From: Pseudomonas sp. SORT22
Lineage (GTDB): Bacteria > Pseudomonadota > Gammaproteobacteria > Pseudomonadales > Pseudomonadaceae
Reading direction: 5' to 3'
Length of the DNA stretch: 64,000 nt
Assembly: GCF_018417635.1 (NCBI RefSeq)
Contig: NZ_CP071007.1
Location: forward strand, 4,278,501-4,342,500
How positions within the stretch are numbered: position 1 is the stretch's first letter; every line of letters starts with the position of its first letter. The position numbers were made by a program, and so were the translations under genes. Shown in pieces: positions 61,430 through 64,000 of this stretch. Under the pieces are notes generated by a model, which made no database searches, was not told the origin of the DNA, and saw nothing but the letters and a program-made list of their open reading frames with translations.

Positions 61430-63517
61430 TTGAAGGCACATCCACATCGCACACTGCGCCAAGGCTTTAGTGTGTTCACACTCTCGACATTGCTGGCTTC
61501 GCCCTACGCATTCGGGCAACCCGAGGTTAACGGCGGCAAGCCAGGCATTGTTTTCGAGCCGATCATCGTCACCGGTGAAAAGCTCGAACGCGAACTCAAG
61601 GACACCGCCTCCTCCGTGTCGATCAAGACCGCCAAGGAGATCGACAAGGAAAAGACCGGCAGCGCCTCGGTGGCCGAAGTACTCAATGATGTGCCCAACG
61701 TGATCTACACCGACTCGGTCGGCGCGCCGATCATCCGCGGCCAGGACACCCAGGGCCCGAACAACGGCCAGAACGTGTTCTGGGGCGGCACCGTGCCACG
61801 GGCGACAATCAACCTTGACGGCCATTACCTGAATTACAACGAGATGTTCTTCGGCGCCACCTCGGTCTGGGATATCGACAGCATCGAAGTGTTCCGCGGC
61901 CCGCAGACCACCTCGCAAGGGGCCAACGCGATTGCCGGTGCGATCATCGTCAACACCAAGGATCCGACCTTCACTCCCGAAGCTGCCTACCAGACCGAGG
62001 TCGGCAGTTATGACGCCAAGCGCAGCTCGGTGGCTGTTTCCGGCCCGTTGATGGGCAACGAACTGGCCGGCCGCCTGGCGGTGGACTACTCGGCTCGCGA
62101 CACTTTCATCGATTACGACAACCCGAAGTTCCAGCGCGGCAAGGCCGACCAGAACTTCCGCGCCGTCACCGCCCGGGCCAAGCTGCTGTGGGTGCCCGAG
62201 TCGCTGCCGGGCCTTGAGGCCAAGTACACCTTCGCGCACAACGACAGCAACCGCCCGAGCCAGGAGGCCGCCTCGGCGCCCTTGCACAAGCTCGACCACG
62301 ACACCACCACCATGCCCAGCTGGGAGCAGGACACCAACACCAGCGTGGTGGATGTCAGCTACGACTTCGACAACGGCATCAAACTGTTCAACCAGGCGCA
62401 ATACTCGCTGTCCAACGTGCAGCGGTTCACCGGCATCGCCGGCGAAGGCGACGCCGATATCAAGCAGAAAAACGCCTCCAACGAATCGCGCATCACCTTC
62501 GGCGACGCCCTGGATACCCTAAGCGGCATGGGTGGCATCTACTACGCCCACACCAAGACCGACGAAACCCTGAACCTGCGCGGGCTCTCGGCCTTCGATG
62601 ACACCAAGGAGAACCTCGGCATCTTCGGCGAACTCAGCTACCGCCTGAGTGAGCGCTGGACCCTGAGCACCGGCCTGCGCTTTCAGCAGGATCACATCGA
62701 GCGCCAGGGCAATTCGGTGCTGGCACCGACGGCACTGGACTACGAGAAAACCTTCTCCGCCCTGCTGCCCAAGGTCTCGCTGGCTTACGCAGCGACGCCG
62801 GACTGGACCGTCGGCGCCCTGGTCAGCCGCGGTTACAATCCCGGTGGCGTGTCGCTCAATCTGACCACCCGGCAATGGGCGTACTTCAAGGAAGAGTCGA
62901 TCTGGAACTATGAGCTGTTCAGCCGCGCCAACCTGCTCGACGACCGCCTGATCCTCAGCAGCAACCTGTTCTATATGGACTTCAAGGACGCTCAGTACAA
63001 CATCCCAGTGGTGATTTCCCCGGGTGTCGCCCAGTCCTACACCATCAACGCCGAAAAGGCCCACGCCTATGGCCTGGAGCTGAGCGCCGACTACCGTGTG
63101 CTCGACAACCTGACCCTCAAGGCCAGTGCCGGCGCCTTGCGTACACGCATCGACAAGATCTCCAGCAACGCCGACTACCAGGCCAACGAGTTTGCCCGCT
63201 CCCCCGGTTACACCCTGAGCTTTGGCCCGAGCTGGGACATCACCGACAAACTCAACCTCAACGTCCAGGTCCGTCACCTGGATGGCTATTACTCCGACAC
63301 CGCCAACACCTCGTCCTACTCGGTGAAGCCCTACACCCTCACCGATGCGCGGATGAGTTACCAGTTCAACAAGCAGGTGCAGCTGTACGGCTACGTGAAG
63401 AACGTGTTCGACGACCGCTCGCCCACCTATATGCAGCAGAACCGCGGCATCGGCGGCACCGAGGCGAGCATGACCCTGCCGCGCATGGTCGGCGTCGGCG
63501 TCAAGGGCGCGTTCTGA
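61430..63517 (+). CDS. TonB-dependent outer-membrane receptor
   Basis: A gated outer-membrane transporter of 695 residues. It starts with TTG behind GGGGG. A signal peptide of about 30 residues (ends YAFGQ) leads to a TonB-box-like PIIVTGEK segment, the plug domain (about 50-180; SVWDIDSIEVFRGPQTTSQGANAIAGAIIVNTKDP) and a 22-strand barrel ending GVGVKGAF. There is no N-terminal signalling domain. With the adjacent FepB/C/D/G-like importer it should bring in a metal chelate or similar large ligand. Confidence 0.94.
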   Translation: MKAHPHRTLRQGFSVFTLSTLLASPYAFGQPEVNGGKPGIVFEPIIVTGEKLERELKDTASSVSIKTAKEIDKEKTGSASVAEVLNDVPNVIYTDSVGAPIIRGQDTQGPNNGQNVFWGGTVPRATINLDGHYLNYNEMFFGATSVWDIDSIEVFRGPQTTSQGANAIAGAIIVNTKDPTFTPEAAYQTEVGSYDAKRSSVAVSGPLMGNELAGRLAVDYSARDTFIDYDNPKFQRGKADQNFRAVTARAKLLWVPESLPGLEAKYTFAHNDSNRPSQEAASAPLHKLDHDTTTMPSWEQDTNTSVVDVSYDFDNGIKLFNQAQYSLSNVQRFTGIAGEGDADIKQKNASNESRITFGDALDTLSGMGGIYYAHTKTDETLNLRGLSAFDDTKENLGIFGELSYRLSERWTLSTGLRFQQDHIERQGNSVLAPTALDYEKTFSALLPKVSLAYAATPDWTVGALVSRGYNPGGVSLNLTTRQWAYFKEESIWNYELFSRANLLDDRLILSSNLFYMDFKDAQYNIPVVISPGVAQSYTINAEKAHAYGLELSADYRVLDNLTLKASAGALRTRIDKISSNADYQANEFARSPGYTLSFGPSWDITDKLNLNVQVRHLDGYYSDTANTSSYSVKPYTLTDARMSYQFNKQVQLYGYVKNVFDDRSPTYMQQNRGIGGTEASMTLPRMVGVGVKGAF

Positions 63518-63550
63518 GCCCATCAAAAGACCACAAGGAGAATTGCAAGG

Positions 63551-64000
63551 ATGAGTACCCCCAAGCGCCTGCACATTGGCCTGTCACTGGCACCGACCTG
63601 GTTGAGCGGCGATGGCTGGCGGCGCGAGAACAGCAACATAGAAGGTATTTTCACCGCCGAGTTTGCGATTGATCTGGCCAAGCGCGCAGAAGCTGCGCAC
63701 CTGGACTTTGTCTTTCGCCCCGATGTTCATGCTTTGGTGCCGGAGATGCTCGAAAGCGGCTCGGGCTTCGCCAGCCTCGACCCGAGCATCCTGCTCGCCG
63801 CAGTTGCCCAGCACACCTCGAAGATCGGCCTGGTTTCGACCGTATCGACCACCTTCCTGCCGCCCTATGTAGTCGCCCGCCAGTTGCAGTCTTTGAACTG
63901 GATCAGCAAGGGCCGGGTCGGCTGGAACATCGTCACCGCGCTGCAAGGCCACGAGAATTTCGGCCTGACGGCAATGCCCAGTGCCGATGAGCGTTACCAG
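63551..64000 (+). CDS. NtaA/SnaA/DszA-type flavin-dependent monooxygenase (N-terminal part)
   Basis: The visible 150 residues start MSTPKRLHIGLSLAPTWLSG and contain IEGIFTAEFAIDLAKRAEAAHLDFVFRPD, LLAAVAQHTSKIGLVSTVSTTFLPPYVVARQLQSLNWISKGRVGWNIVT, the pattern of the NtaA/DszA branch of FMNH2-dependent luciferase-like monooxygenases. These cleave C-N or C-S bonds in chelators such as nitrilotriacetate, or in organosulfur compounds. It begins 33 bases after the receptor gene on the same strand (AAGG site), so it is probably co-transcribed. The gene runs off the right edge. Confidence 0.85.
   Translation, partial: MSTPKRLHIGLSLAPTWLSGDGWRRENSNIEGIFTAEFAIDLAKRAEAAHLDFVFRPDVHALVPEMLESGSGFASLDPSILLAAVAQHTSKIGLVSTVSTTFLPPYVVARQLQSLNWISKGRVGWNIVTALQGHENFGLTAMPSADERYQ

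Overview
The window comes from a Pseudomonas chromosome, most likely of the P. putida group. It has high GC, a single polar-flagellum gene set in the Pseudomonas order (fliG-fliF-fliE-fleR-fleS-fleQ-fliT-fliS-fliD-flaG-fliC, flgL to flgB, cheR-cheV, flgA-flgM-flgN-ycgR), the bkdR/bkdA1-A2-B-lpdV locus next to it, amrZ, and REP elements of the P. putida type. From memory the order resembles the fli/flg-bkd region of P. putida KT2440. Product names rest on motifs, family resemblance and context, because no database search could be run.

Layout. 1-37273 is almost all on the minus strand: the basal body and regulatory genes (fliH partial, fliG, fliF, fliE, fleR, fleS, fleQ), filament genes and chaperones (fliT, fliS, fliD, flaG, fliC), a flagellin-glycosylation block (a ketoacyl synthase III-like gene and three very large multi-module glycosyltransferases, 11975-23449), the hook, rod and ring genes (flgL to flgB), then cheR and cheV. 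37343-39917 is on the plus strand: flgA, flgM, flgN, ycgR. 39963-43415 (minus) holds an MFS transporter, a glutamine-synthetase-like ligase and bkdR. 43617-48569 (plus) is the branched-chain keto-acid dehydrogenase operon. 48625-53517 holds a PAS-GGDEF protein, an unknown helical protein, a LysR regulator, a GST, a luciferase-like oxidoreductase and a small cytochrome c. 53518-54702 is an accessory patch: a decayed phage head-tail adaptor, a low-GC membrane-anchored orphan and tRNA-Arg(CCT). 54995-56461 holds a small secreted protein, phnN and amrZ. 56521-64000 is an uptake locus (FecCD permeases, binding protein, ATPase, IclR regulator, TonB-dependent receptor) ending in the start of an NtaA/DszA-type flavin monooxygenase.

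How it works together. FleQ (sigma-54 activator, c-di-GMP responsive) should start the cascade and drive fleSR. FleR then serves the later sigma-54 promoters. Near-consensus sigma-54 sites were found before fliE, fleS, flgB, flgF and flgA. FliA (sigma-28) type sites were found before fliC, flgM and cheV, with a weaker one before fliS. FlgM holds FliA back until the hook is finished. The flgA (sigma-54) and cheV (sigma-28) sites occupy the same bases on opposite strands. Two c-di-GMP-linked proteins (YcgR, the GGDEF protein) and AmrZ, a known regulator of motility, lie in the same 56 kb.

The most interesting points are the overlapping divergent sigma-54/sigma-28 promoters; a REP-like sequence read through as protein in the BkdB linker; three giant glycosyltransferases with mostly degenerate GT2 modules; the TonB/ABC/IclR/flavin-monooxygenase locus with a perfect 18-bp palindrome between the divergent transporter genes; a tRNA-Arg-linked phage relic fused to the 5' end of a cytochrome gene; and several perfect inverted repeats with no assigned role.
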